DNA of 64,000 bases from UBA11090 sp035560555 (GTDB taxonomy: Bacteria > Spirochaetota > Spirochaetia > Treponematales > Rectinemataceae). The notes beneath the pieces were generated by a model, which saw only the letters and a program-made list of their open reading frames with translations, had not been told where the DNA came from and searched no databases. Within the stretch, counting starts at the first letter, position 1; each line of letters starts with the position of its first letter. The position numbers and the translations under genes were made by a program. Below are positions 49,591 to 58,081 of this stretch, in pieces. Location of the stretch: positions 81,315 through 145,314 of the forward strand of contig DATMZF010000054.1 in assembly GCA_035560555.1 (NCBI GenBank), read 5' to 3'.

Positions 49591-52500
49591 TCAGCGGTAC
49601 TCCTCCCAGGCCTTGATCTCCAGGCCCTTCTCGCGCTGGGATTCGATCGCGTCGATGAACTGCTTGGCCACTTTTATGTTCGTGAAGAGGGGGATGTTGA
49701 AGTCAATGGCAGCGCGGCGGATGAGATAGTCGTTCTTGAGCTCCCGCTCGTTGTTGTTCTTCGGGATATTGATGACGAGATCGAAATCCCTGTTGCGCAG
49801 CATGGTGGCGATGTTCGGCTCCGTCTTCTCGAGGGGCCAGTGCAGGCGCGCGCAGGGCAGGTCGTTGGCGGCCAGGAACTTGGCCGTGCCGCCCGTCGCG
49901 AAGAGGGAGAAGCCCATCTCGGAAAGCTTCTTGGCGCTCGCGAGGAATTCCAGCTTGTTCTCCAGAGGTCCTGTCGAAAGAAGGATATTCTTCTTCGGGA
50001 CGCTGTAGCCGACCGAAAGAAGAGCCTTGAGAAAGGCGTCGTCGAGGTCGGTGCCGATGCATCCCACTTCGCCGGTCGAGGCCATTTCGACGCCCAGGAT
50101 CGGGTCGGCGCCGTGGAGGCGCGAGAAGCTGAACTGCGCGGCCTTCACGCCCACCCAGGGCAGATCGAGGGCCGAGGATGCCGTCACGCCCGTATCCTCG
50201 TCGAGGATGGCCTTCGTGGCGAGGTCTATCATGTTCACCCTCGAAACCTTGGAACAGAAGGGAAAGCTACGGCTCGCGCGAAGGTTGCACTCGATCACCT
50301 TGATCTTGTTGCGCTGGGCGATGAACTGGATGTTGAAGGGCCCCGTGATCTCGAGGGCTTCCGCGATCTTTTCGGTGATCTTCCTGATCTTGCGGATCGT
50401 TTCGATGTACAGGCGCTGGGCGGGCAGGACAACGGTGGCGTCGCCCGAGTGGACGCCGGCGTTTTCGATATGCTCCGTGATGGCGTGATAGATCACCCTT
50501 CCCCGCTTGGCCACGGCGTCTATCTCAATTTCCTTGGAATTCTCGATGAACTTGGAGATGACGACGGGATGTTCCTTGGAAACATCGGCCGCCATGCCCA
50601 GGAACTTCGTCAGACTGTCCTTGTCCCATGCCACGTTCATGGCGGCGCCAGAGAGCACGTAGCTGGGCCGGACCAGGACGGGGTAGCCCACCTTCTCGGC
50701 GAAGATAAGGGCTTCGGCCACCGTCGTCAGGTCCTTCCATTCGGGCTGGTCCACGTCGAGGGTGTCGAGGAGGGCGGAAAACTTGTTCCGGTCCTCGGCC
50801 CTGTCGATGTTCGCGGGCGAGGTGCCCAGGATGACGGCGCCCGCGTCGTAGAGCTTCAGGGCGAGGTTGTTCGGGATCTGGCCGCCCATGGAGAGGATCA
50901 TCCCTTCGGGGCGCTCGAATTCGTAGATATCGAGAACGCGTTCCAGACTCAGTTCCTCGAAATAAAGCCTGTCGCAGGCGTCATAGTCGGTGCTCACGGT
51001 TTCGGGGTTGCAGTTGACCATGATGGTTTTCCTGCCCACGTTCCTCGCCGTCTGGATGGCGTTGACGCAGCACCAGTCGAACTCGACGCTCGATCCGATG
51101 CGGTAGGGACCCGAGCCTGGCACCATGACACCCGTCCCCAGAGGAGTCACGTCGTTCTTCAGGCCTGAGTAGGTGATGTAGAGATAGTTCGTCTCGGCGG
51201 GGTATTCGGCGGCCAGGGTGTCGATCTGCTTGACGACGGGCACGATGCCCTTACCTTCGCGGAAGGCGCGGAAGTCGCCTTCCTTGACGTTCAGCATCCG
51301 CGCCAGGGCCTCGTCGGAAAAACCCTTCCGCTTGGCCTCGAGTATGAGCTCCGCAGGCGGGAACTTGCCGGGACGGCACTTTTCCGCCGCCGCGCGCAGT
51401 TCCTTCTCCACGCGATGCACGGAGGCGATGCGCTCCAGGAACCAGCGGTCGATCTTCGTCTCCTTGTGGATGGCGTCGATCGTCCAGCCTTCGCTGAGGG
51501 CGCGGTAGACGGCGAAGAGACGCCTGTCCGTCGGCTGCCTGAGGGCTTCCTTGGTGGAAGTGAATTCCCTTCCCATCAGCGCCGGGTCATCGGAGAGCCC
51601 CATGGCGCCCGTGCCCGTCATGCGCACGGCTTTCTGGAGGGCTTCCTCGAAGCTGCGGCCTATCGACATGACCTCGCCCACCGACTTCATCTCGCTGCCG
51701 AGGTGCGTGTCCACCTCCTTGAATTTCGTGAGGTCCCAGCGTGGAATCTTGACCACGCAGTAATCCAGCGCGGGCTCGAAACAGGACATGGTAGCCTTGG
51801 TGATCTTGTTGCTTATCTCGGTGAGGGAGGCCCCGAGGGCGAGCTTCGCGGCCACATAGGCGAGCGGATAGCCTGTCGCCTTGGAGGCGAGGGCCGAACT
51901 GCGTGAGAGCCTTGCGTTGACCTCGATGATCCTGTACTCCTCCGATTTAGGATCGAGGGCGTACTGGATGTTGCACTCGCCCACGATGCCTATGGAGCGA
52001 ATGACCTTGAGGGCCACGGCGCGGAGAAGGTGGTATTCGCGGTCGGTCAGGGTCTGGGAGGGCGCGACGACGATGCTCTCGCCCGTGTGTATGCCGAGGG
52101 GATCGAAATTCTCCATGTTGCAGACGGTGACGCAGTTGTCGTACTTGTCACGCACGACCTCGTACTCCACTTCCTTCCAGCCGCCGAGCCATTCCTCGAC
52201 GAGAACCTGCGGCGAGAGGGAGAAAGCCTTCTCGCAGCGCGCCGTTAGCTGCTTTTCGTTCCTGCAGATGCCGGAGCCGGCCCCTCCCAGGGCGAAGGCG
52301 GCGCGCACCATCACGGGATAGCCGATCTCGGCGGCGGCGGCCATCGCTTCTTCTATGGAAAGAGCTGCCGAGCTGCGAGGCGTTCCCGCGCCTATCTCGT
52401 GGAGCCTGCGGGCGAAGAGATCCCTGTCCTCGGTGAGGCGGATCGCCTCGACCGGCGTCCCGAGGACGTCCACGCCGTACTTGTAGAGGATGCCCTCGTC

Positions 52501-52800
52501 GTGGAGGGCGATGCCGCAGTTCAGGGCGGTCTGGCCGCCGAAGGAAAGAAGAATGCCGTCGGGCCTTTCCTTCTCGATGACCTTCTTCACGAACTCGGGC
52601 GTCACGGGGAGGAAGTAGGTGGCGTCGGCCATGCCCTCGCTCGTCTGAATGGTGGCGATGTTCGGATTGATGAGGACGGTGGAGATACCTTCCTCGCGCA
52701 GGGCCTTGAGTGCCTGCGAACCGGAATAGTCGAACTCCCCGGCCTGCCCTATCTTGAGGCCGCCGGATCCGAGGACGAGGACTTTTTCAGGCTTTTTCAT
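49591..52800 (-). CDS. carB: Carbamoyl-phosphate synthase large subunit
   Basis: At 1069 residues this is a full-length CarB with two ATP-grasp halves and a C-terminal MGS-like allosteric domain (from about residue 930) that binds regulators such as UMP or ornithine. Conserved segments include Gly-Ser-Gly-Gly-Leu-Lys-Ile-Gly-Gln-Ala-Gly-Glu-Phe-Asp near the start and Gly-Pro-Tyr-Arg-Ile-Gly in the second half. I choose the ATG at 52800, with a GGAG site about 8 bases before it, giving a 14-base overlap with carA. It makes carbamoyl phosphate for arginine and pyrimidine synthesis using ammonia from CarA. Confidence 0.96.
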   Translation of the reverse strand: MKKPEKVLVLGSGGLKIGQAGEFDYSGSQALKALREEGISTVLINPNIATIQTSEGMADATYFLPVTPEFVKKVIEKERPDGILLSFGGQTALNCGIALHDEGILYKYGVDVLGTPVEAIRLTEDRDLFARRLHEIGAGTPRSSAALSIEEAMAAAAEIGYPVMVRAAFALGGAGSGICRNEKQLTARCEKAFSLSPQVLVEEWLGGWKEVEYEVVRDKYDNCVTVCNMENFDPLGIHTGESIVVAPSQTLTDREYHLLRAVALKVIRSIGIVGECNIQYALDPKSEEYRIIEVNARLSRSSALASKATGYPLAYVAAKLALGASLTEISNKITKATMSCFEPALDYCVVKIPRWDLTKFKEVDTHLGSEMKSVGEVMSIGRSFEEALQKAVRMTGTGAMGLSDDPALMGREFTSTKEALRQPTDRRLFAVYRALSEGWTIDAIHKETKIDRWFLERIASVHRVEKELRAAAEKCRPGKFPPAELILEAKRKGFSDEALARMLNVKEGDFRAFREGKGIVPVVKQIDTLAAEYPAETNYLYITYSGLKNDVTPLGTGVMVPGSGPYRIGSSVEFDWCCVNAIQTARNVGRKTIMVNCNPETVSTDYDACDRLYFEELSLERVLDIYEFERPEGMILSMGGQIPNNLALKLYDAGAVILGTSPANIDRAEDRNKFSALLDTLDVDQPEWKDLTTVAEALIFAEKVGYPVLVRPSYVLSGAAMNVAWDKDSLTKFLGMAADVSKEHPVVISKFIENSKEIEIDAVAKRGRVIYHAITEHIENAGVHSGDATVVLPAQRLYIETIRKIRKITEKIAEALEITGPFNIQFIAQRNKIKVIECNLRASRSFPFCSKVSRVNMIDLATKAILDEDTGVTASSALDLPWVGVKAAQFSFSRLHGADPILGVEMASTGEVGCIGTDLDDAFLKALLSVGYSVPKKNILLSTGPLENKLEFLASAKKLSEMGFSLFATGGTAKFLAANDLPCARLHWPLEKTEPNIATMLRNRDFDLVINIPKNNNERELKNDYLIRRAAIDFNIPLFTNIKVAKQFIDAIESQREKGLEIKAWEEYR

Positions 52801-53899
52801 GGCTTTCTCCATAGAGCTTCGCGTCGGCGATGAACTGTTCGAGAAGGAACTGGGTGTCCCTCGGTCCCGGGCAGCCTTCGGGGTGGAACTGCACGGCGCG
52901 GAAGGGCTTTCGCGTCGAGCGAATGCCCTCGATCGTCCCGTCGTTGACGTTGACGAACCAGGGTTCCCAGCCGTGGGGCAGGCTGTCCGCCCGCACCGCG
53001 TAGCCGTGGTTCTGGCTCGTCATGTAGCAGCGGCGCGTGCCGACCTCCAGGGCAGGCTGGTTCTGTCCCCTGTGGCCGTAAGGCAGCTTGTAGGTGTCGG
53101 CGCCGGCCGCGAGGGCGAGGATCTGGTTGCCGAGACAGATGCCGAAGATGGGCTTTTCGTCGGCGAGGGCCCGCCGCACCGAGGCTATGGTCTTCGTGCA
53201 TGCCTTGGGGTCGCCGGGACCGTTGGAGAGGAATATGCCGTCGCAGGCGATCTTGCGGAAATCGCTGTCCCAGGGAACGCGCACGACCGTCGCCCCGGCG
53301 TCGAGGATGATCCTCAGGATGTTGGCCTTCACGCCGCAGTCCACGACGGCTATCGTCGGCCCCCCGGCTTCGCCCTTGTAGGTCCGCGCCTCGGCGCAGG
53401 ACACCTCGGCGACGGGGCTCTCGTCCTCCCTACCGTTGGATGCCTCGGGTTCCTTTCCGTCCACGACGATGCGCCCCTTCATGACACCCTCTTCCCGCAG
53501 AAGTTGGGTGAGGGCTCGCGTATCGATGCCGGAGATCCCGGGGATGCCCTCGCTCTCCATCCAGGCTGAGAGCGTCCGCCTTGAGCCGAAATGGCTCGGC
53601 TCTTCGCAGAGCTCGGCGACGACGAGCCCCGATACTTGTATTTTCTCCGATTCGAACTCGCGCGGAATGCCGTGGCGATCCAGCGAGCTAGCGGGAACGC
53701 CGTAGTTGCCGACGAGCGGATAGGTCAGGGTGAGAATCTGTCCTTTATAGGAGGGATCGGTGAGGGACTGCGGATAGCCGACCATGCCTGTGGAAAAAAC
53801 GACTTCGCCACGCAGGGAACCTGTGGCCCCAAAGGCCGTTCCGGCGAACTCGGTGCCGTCTTCGAGGACGAGGAGAGCGGATTTTTTCCGGGAATGCAT
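52787..53899 (-). CDS. carA: Carbamoyl-phosphate synthase small subunit (glutaminase)
   Basis: The 370-residue glutamine amidotransferase subunit. The class I nucleophile Cys lies in Gly-Ile-Cys-Leu-Gly-Asn-Gln near residue 249. The His/Glu of the triad are in Val-Gln-Phe-His-Pro-Glu-Gly near residue 340, and the N-terminal CPSase small-chain domain is complete. An AAGGAGA site precedes the ATG. The 263-base upstream region contains alternative hairpins reaching up to this ribosome site and an ARG-box-like element, so regulated expression is likely. Confidence 0.96.
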   Translation of the reverse strand: MHSRKKSALLVLEDGTEFAGTAFGATGSLRGEVVFSTGMVGYPQSLTDPSYKGQILTLTYPLVGNYGVPASSLDRHGIPREFESEKIQVSGLVVAELCEEPSHFGSRRTLSAWMESEGIPGISGIDTRALTQLLREEGVMKGRIVVDGKEPEASNGREDESPVAEVSCAEARTYKGEAGGPTIAVVDCGVKANILRIILDAGATVVRVPWDSDFRKIACDGIFLSNGPGDPKACTKTIASVRRALADEKPIFGICLGNQILALAAGADTYKLPYGHRGQNQPALEVGTRRCYMTSQNHGYAVRADSLPHGWEPWFVNVNDGTIEGIRSTRKPFRAVQFHPEGCPGPRDTQFLLEQFIADAKLYGESHEKA

Positions 53900-53904
53900 G
53901 ACTG

Positions 53905-54026
53905 TCTCCTTCCGCCGGCTTTCCTTTCTGGCTTCCGAAAACAGCGGCGGTACGACACCGCCATGCTTGGGATACCGTGCGCGGGGTAAACCTTTGGAAG
54001 GTTCTTAGGCAGCTGCGGCGGTGTCG
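53905..54026 (-). promoter_or_regulatory. Structured carA leader with mutually exclusive stems
   Basis: Read along the minus-strand RNA, arm A (CGACACCGCC, 54026-54017) can pair with arm B (GGCGGTGTCG, 53962-53953) over 10 bp. Arm B can instead pair with arm C (ACCGCC, 53951-53946) in a 6-bp stem with a 5-base loop. Arm C in turn can pair with arm D (CGGCGG, 53917-53912), which touches the AAGGAGA ribosome site (53911-53905). A small AACCTT/AAGGTT stem lies inside A-B. The order A-B-C-D would let a signal switch ribosome access. I do not recognise a known riboswitch. Confidence 0.45.
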
Positions 54027-54099
54027 GTTTAAAATAGCGGGGATGAAGGGATCGCATCAAGGGGGGACACGCATTTTTTACGTATTTATGTAATTTTTT

Positions 54100-54113
54100 T
54101 GCATATTTATCCA
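54100..54113 (-). promoter_or_regulatory. ARG-box-like site upstream of carA
   Basis: TGCATATTTATCCA matches the 14-base ArgR/AhrC core TGAAT-W4-ATTCA at 12 positions. It lies in a 40-base AT-rich stretch about 200 bases before carA, where the promoter is expected. Similar but weaker sites occur before argH and argG. No ArgR gene is in the window. Confidence 0.35.
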
Positions 54114-54162
54114 GAACGACGAGATGGCCGAGACGGCGCGGCGGGGATTCCCTGGCGGCGGA

Positions 54163-54663
54163 TCAGGCGATGAGATCGGCGGTGGCGGCTCCCGCGATGT
54201 CGAGCAGGAGCCGGGGGCTGATCAGCGCCTGCATGCCTCTTTTGCCGGCGCTCACGGAAATCTTGTCGAAGAGAAAGGCCGTCTCGTCGAGGAAGGTGGG
54301 AAAGCGCTTCTTCATGCCGATGGGCGAACAGCCTCCCCTCACATAGCCCGTGAGGGGTTCCAGCTCCTTGAGGGGAAGAAGGGAACAGCTCTTGTCACCC
54401 AGGGCTTTGGCGGCTTTTTTCAGGTCTATCTCGCAGGATCCGGGGATGACGCAGACGAAATGGCCCAACCGCTCGCCCGACAGGACGATCGTCTTGAAAA
54501 CCTGGTCCGGATCGAGCCCGAGCTTTTCCGCCGCGTGGGTCGCCGAGAGGTCTTCGTCCACTTCATAATGAAGGATTTCGAAAGGAAGGTTCGCGGCTTC
54601 GAGAAGCCGGATAACATTGGTCTTTTCGCCGCTTTTTTCGCCCTGCCGCGCCATGGCCGCCAT
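54163..54663 (-). CDS. ybaK: YbaK/EbsC-family Cys-tRNA(Pro) deacylase
   Basis: The 166-residue protein is a trans-editing enzyme that removes wrong amino acids (mainly Cys) from tRNA-Pro. The YbaK fold is shown by the Val-Phe-Lys-Thr-Ile-Val strand, Asp-Leu-Lys-Lys with the conserved catalytic-pocket Lys, a Gly-Gly-Cys-Ser-Pro-Ile-Gly loop, and a Ser-Ala-Gly-Lys-Arg-Gly segment near the end. I use the ATG at 54663, with GAGG 5 bases upstream; an earlier ATG at 54693 lies inside the preceding gene. It follows the MocA-like gene by 7 bases. Confidence 0.88.
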   Translation of the reverse strand: MAAMARQGEKSGEKTNVIRLLEAANLPFEILHYEVDEDLSATHAAEKLGLDPDQVFKTIVLSGERLGHFVCVIPGSCEIDLKKAAKALGDKSCSLLPLKELEPLTGYVRGGCSPIGMKKRFPTFLDETAFLFDKISVSAGKRGMQALISPRLLLDIAGAATADLIA

Positions 54664-54670
54664 TATAGCC

Positions 54671-55615
54671 TCATGTTTTGGCCATGGCCACATCCCCGGG
54701 GCCGGAGAGCGGCTCCGGATTAGCGTTTGCGGCTGGAATGGCGTCCGCTTCCGGGCTCAGGCCGTATTTCGCGGCCAGGGCGGCGTATTCCTCGGGGCTG
54801 TCCATGTCCTCCAGGACGCCGTCGCATCCGGTTTCGACGATGAGGGAACCCAAGGCCGCGAGGACGTCCTTGAGTCTTTCACCCGTCCTCTGGGCCTGGA
54901 TGGCGGGAATATAGGAAGCGGGGAAATAGACGGGATGGCCCGCCTTCCCGTTTCGTCCCGCGACGAGAGCGATGGGGGTTCCGGGGTGCCCCGCGTCGGC
55001 GGTAGGATACTCTGACGGGGCTTCGGGGCGCCCCAGTGTAGTGGAAGAATGCTCCAGGGAGGTGGCGGGCCGCTCCGACGGGGTTCCGGTATATCCAGCT
55101 GCGGCGATCTGCCGCGACGCGGCGCGGCTCAGGACCGCGAAAACCTCTACGTCGACAAAGGGCATGTCGGCGTGGTGTAGGAAGAAACCGGGACAATCTG
55201 CCGGAAGAGCTTCGATGCCGGCGAGGACAGAGGTCACCATGCCCGCTCTCCAGTCCGGATTGAAGACGAAGATGATATCGTCGAGACAGGATAGCGCCGC
55301 CTCGATGTTCTCGCGCCCAAACCCGGTGACGACGATGAGCGGCCGGCAATGCGCGAGGGCGATTCTGGCCGTCCTCCGAACGACGAGCTCGCCGTCCAGA
55401 GGCAGCAGGAGCTTGGGCCGGCCCATCCGCGAGCTCGCGCCCGCGGCAAGGAGGATGCAGGGCGGCGCCGAGGGCGCGACGGACGTGGCGGGGGCAGCGG
55501 ACGCGGCAGTCCCCGCGGGCGCGACGAGCGCGGCAGTCCCCGCGAGCGCTGCAGGCGCGACACTTCCGAAAAGCGTATTGGGCTCATCTGGCGCCGCCGC
55601 CTCGGCCGGCTTCAA
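54671..55615 (-). CDS. MocA-like molybdopterin nucleotidyltransferase with low-complexity inserts
   Basis: A 314-residue nucleotidyltransferase of the MobA/MocA group. After ~45 Ala/Pro/Thr-rich residues comes the signature Leu-Leu-Ala-Ala-Gly-Ala-Ser-Ser-Arg-Met-Gly-Arg-Pro-Lys. His-His-Ala-Asp-Met-Pro follows near residue 145, and Gly-His-Pro-Val-Tyr-Phe near 230. These fit molybdopterin cytidylyltransferases, which make the MCD form of the cofactor used by xanthine dehydrogenase-type enzymes. About 40 residues rich in Pro/Ser/Thr/Glu are inserted near 172-212. It starts with TTG overlapping the argH stop by 4 bases. The natural clients are the two molybdenum hydroxylases at the left of the window; this is inferred. 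Confidence 0.82.
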   Translation of the reverse strand: MKPAEAAAPDEPNTLFGSVAPAALAGTAALVAPAGTAASAAPATSVAPSAPPCILLAAGASSRMGRPKLLLPLDGELVVRRTARIALAHCRPLIVVTGFGRENIEAALSCLDDIIFVFNPDWRAGMVTSVLAGIEALPADCPGFFLHHADMPFVDVEVFAVLSRAASRQIAAAGYTGTPSERPATSLEHSSTTLGRPEAPSEYPTADAGHPGTPIALVAGRNGKAGHPVYFPASYIPAIQAQRTGERLKDVLAALGSLIVETGCDGVLEDMDSPEEYAALAAKYGLSPEADAIPAANANPEPLSGPGDVAMAKT

Positions 55616-57069
55616 AGCTCGGCGCTCCGGGCGGCTGTCCTAGCGGCCGATTGGGCGGATAAAGCGGCCTGTCTCGCGGCGACAAGGGCCGACAGTCGCT
55701 GGACCTCCTCGCCGGTGCGTTCGGGCGCGGGGCCGCCGGTCTGTCTCCGCCTCGCCACGCAGGATGCGGGCTCGAGATAGTCGATAAAGGCTTTCCGATC
55801 GAAGCCGGGTTTGGCGAAAGCCTCATGGCTGGCCTGGATCTCCTCTAGGGACAGCGAGGAGAAACGCTTGCCTGAGGAGAGACTGAGTTTCACGAGGGCT
55901 TTGGCCGCCTGGTACGCGGTCCTGAAAGGCAGGCCTTCCAACACGAGGTATTCGGCGATGTCGGTAGCCTCGAGAAAGCCCTCGTCCACCGCTTTCCGCA
56001 TCTTTTCGGCATCGGGCTGGAGCGAGGAAACGAGGACGGCAAAGGCGCGCAGGGCCCCGATCGCGGTGTCCTCGATGTCGAAGAACATTTCCTTGTCCTC
56101 CTGAAGATCGCGGTTGTAGGCGTATGGCAGGCCTTTCTGCATGACGAGGAGGGCCTGGAGGGCGCCGAAGACCCTCGCGGTCTTTCCTCGAATAAGCTCC
56201 GCGGGATCGGGATTCCTCTTCTGGGGCATGATGCTCGAGCCGGTGCTCGCGGCGTCGCTCAGGCTCATGAATGAATATTCGGTGGATACCCAGAGGGCGA
56301 TGTCCTCGCAGGCGCGCGAGAGGTGGACCATTATGCTGGAGCAGGCCGCCCCGTAGTCCAGACATGCGTCCCTATCGGCGACGGCGTCCATGGTGTTGCG
56401 GGACGGACGCGCGAATCCCAGAGCGGCGGCCGTGAATTCCCTGTCGGTGGGCAGGCCCGATCCCGCGAGGGCGCCTGAGCCCAGCGGGCATTCGTCCGCC
56501 CGCGCGCGTCCGTCCCGCAACCTGCCGCAGTCGCGCTCGAGGGCCGCGCACCAGGCAAGCAGATGGTGCGCGAGCGTCACCGGCTGGGCGCGCTGCAGGT
56601 GCGTATACCCCGGCATGATCGTCTCCCTATGGTTCGCGGCCAGGCCGAGCAAAGCCCGCAGCGCGCCCAGGGCCGCCCCTTCCGTCGCGTCGAAAGCCCG
56701 CAGAATGTGCAGCCTGAAGGCGACGGCCACCTGGTCGTTCCGGCTTCTCCCGGCATGGACGGCCTTCCCCGCCTCGCCGAGCCTCTTCGTCAGCTCGGCC
56801 TCGATGAAGGAGTGAATGTCCTCGCTCTCCGGATCGATGACGAGCTTCCCCGCCCCCGCCTCTGCCAGCATAAGCTCGAGCGCCGCGCATATCGACGCCG
56901 ACTCCTCGGGCGCAAGAATGCCCTGCCGCCCCAGCATCGCCGCGTGGGCTATCGAGCACTCGATGTCCTCGCCCAGGAGCCTCGTATCGACCGAAAGCGA
57001 AGAGAGAAAGGCTTCCACATCGGGGTGGAGCCCCACGCCGCCCGCGGCGGCCTGCCACAGTTTAGCCAT
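55612..57069 (-). CDS. argH: Argininosuccinate lyase
   Basis: The 485-residue enzyme splits argininosuccinate into arginine and fumarate. The fumarase/aspartase superfamily signature Gly-Ser-Ser-Ile-Met-Pro-Gln-Lys-Arg-Asn-Pro-Asp is present near residue 281, together with Ala-Gly-Arg-Ser-Arg-Asn-Asp-Gln and Thr-His-Leu-Gln-Arg-Ala-Gln-Pro. The last 40 residues (Ala/Arg/Gln-rich) extend beyond the usual end. It begins behind a promoter shared with the divergent amino-acid transporter and is the first gene of an argH-mocA-ybaK unit. Confidence 0.95.
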   Translation of the reverse strand: MAKLWQAAAGGVGLHPDVEAFLSSLSVDTRLLGEDIECSIAHAAMLGRQGILAPEESASICAALELMLAEAGAGKLVIDPESEDIHSFIEAELTKRLGEAGKAVHAGRSRNDQVAVAFRLHILRAFDATEGAALGALRALLGLAANHRETIMPGYTHLQRAQPVTLAHHLLAWCAALERDCGRLRDGRARADECPLGSGALAGSGLPTDREFTAAALGFARPSRNTMDAVADRDACLDYGAACSSIMVHLSRACEDIALWVSTEYSFMSLSDAASTGSSIMPQKRNPDPAELIRGKTARVFGALQALLVMQKGLPYAYNRDLQEDKEMFFDIEDTAIGALRAFAVLVSSLQPDAEKMRKAVDEGFLEATDIAEYLVLEGLPFRTAYQAAKALVKLSLSSGKRFSSLSLEEIQASHEAFAKPGFDRKAFIDYLEPASCVARRRQTGGPAPERTGEEVQRLSALVAARQAALSAQSAARTAARSAEL

Positions 57070-57079
57070 ATCGACTCCT

Positions 57080-57093
57080 TCTGTATTTATTCA
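57080..57093 (-). promoter_or_regulatory. Weak ARG-box-like site in the argH leader
   Basis: On the minus strand TGAATAAATACAGA has a perfect left half (TGAAT plus four A/T) but a poor right half, matching 11 of 14 positions of the ArgR/AhrC core. It lies directly upstream of the argH ribosome site (AAGGAG). Confidence 0.25.
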
Positions 57094-57107
57094 TTTTTCT
57101 TTCCGAC

Positions 57108-57145
57108 TTGACATAATTATACATACTACTATAATTGTAGGACAA
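57108..57145. promoter_or_regulatory. Overlapping divergent promoters of the amino-acid ABC operon and argH
   Basis: On the + strand TTGACA (57108-57113), a 16-base spacer and TATAAT (57130-57135) give a near-consensus promoter for the ABC transporter. On the minus strand TTGTCC (57145-57140), an 18-base spacer and TATAAT (57121-57116) point to argH. Each -10 box lies within the other's spacer, and the pair forms the inverted repeat AATTATA-N8-TATAATT (57115-57136). RNA polymerase can hardly occupy both at once. Confidence 0.75.
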
Positions 57146-57190
57146 GAGGACATTTGAACAAAATAATTTACCATGAGAGGCAACCATACC

Positions 57191-58081
57191 ATGGATGACA
57201 GTTCCGACAGAGTGATTCCCCTGCGGCATTATGGACGCTGGGCCTCAGGCACTATCGTCGCCGTACTCCTTTTCCTCCTCCTGCGCGCCTTCGCGCGAGG
57301 CCAGATCGACTGGCCCGTCTTCGCCGAGTTCTTCATGACGCCGGTTCTCCTAAAGGGACTGGGAAGCACCCTCATCATAACCTTCCTGTCTCTTCTCATC
57401 GGCCTCATCCTCGGCATTGTCTTCGCCGTGATGCGACTCTCGAAGAATCCCGTGACAAACGCCGTATCGACGCTGTACATCTGGTTTTTCCGTGGAACTC
57501 CAGTCTATCTCCAACTCCTCATCTGGTTCAACTTGGCGCTGGTCTTTCCGACGGTGAATCTCGGGTTCTGGAGCGGACGCATGGTCGACGTCATGACGCC
57601 CTTCCTCGCCGCCCTCCTGGGCCTGGGCATCAACGAGGGCGCCTACATGACGGAAATCGTTCGCGGCGGCATCATGTCGGTCGACAAGGGGCAGCTGGAC
57701 GCGGCTTCGGCCTTGGGAATGACCCGCCTCTTGGCCATGAGACGAATTGTCCTGCCCCAGGCCATGCGCGTTATCATCCCGTCCATCGGCAACGAGTTCA
57801 TCGGCCTGCTCAAGACATCCTCGATGGCCAGCGCCATCGCCTACGCCGAGATGCTCCACCGCGCCCAGCTCATTTACTTCGTCAACGCCAAAGTAATGGA
57901 GCTTCTCTTCGTGGCCGCGGCCTGGTATCTCATCGTGGTAACCTTGCTCTCCACCGCCCAATTCTATGTGGAACGCTTCTTTTCCAAGGGACAGAGCCAT
58001 GAGCCGCCCCCTACCCTGCTTCAGAAAATCGCCTCCAATATCCTCAAGAGAAGGGGTGGAAATGAAGGAGGACGCCGATGA
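57191..58081 (+). CDS. Polar amino-acid ABC transporter permease
   Basis: A 296-residue inner-membrane permease of the HisMQ/GlnP family. The EAA loop (Gln-Leu-Asp-Ala-Ala-Ser-Ala-Leu-Gly-Met, then Val-Leu-Pro-Gln-Ala) is near residue 175, and an extra hydrophobic N-terminal segment makes it longer than GlnP. I use the ATG at 57191, with an AGAGG site 10 bases upstream; an ATG at 57173 has none. It overlaps the ATPase gene by 4 bases. Only one permease gene is present, so the channel is probably a homodimer. Confidence 0.9.
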   Translation: MDDSSDRVIPLRHYGRWASGTIVAVLLFLLLRAFARGQIDWPVFAEFFMTPVLLKGLGSTLIITFLSLLIGLILGIVFAVMRLSKNPVTNAVSTLYIWFFRGTPVYLQLLIWFNLALVFPTVNLGFWSGRMVDVMTPFLAALLGLGINEGAYMTEIVRGGIMSVDKGQLDAASALGMTRLLAMRRIVLPQAMRVIIPSIGNEFIGLLKTSSMASAIAYAEMLHRAQLIYFVNAKVMELLFVAAAWYLIVVTLLSTAQFYVERFFSKGQSHEPPPTLLQKIASNILKRRGGNEGGRR

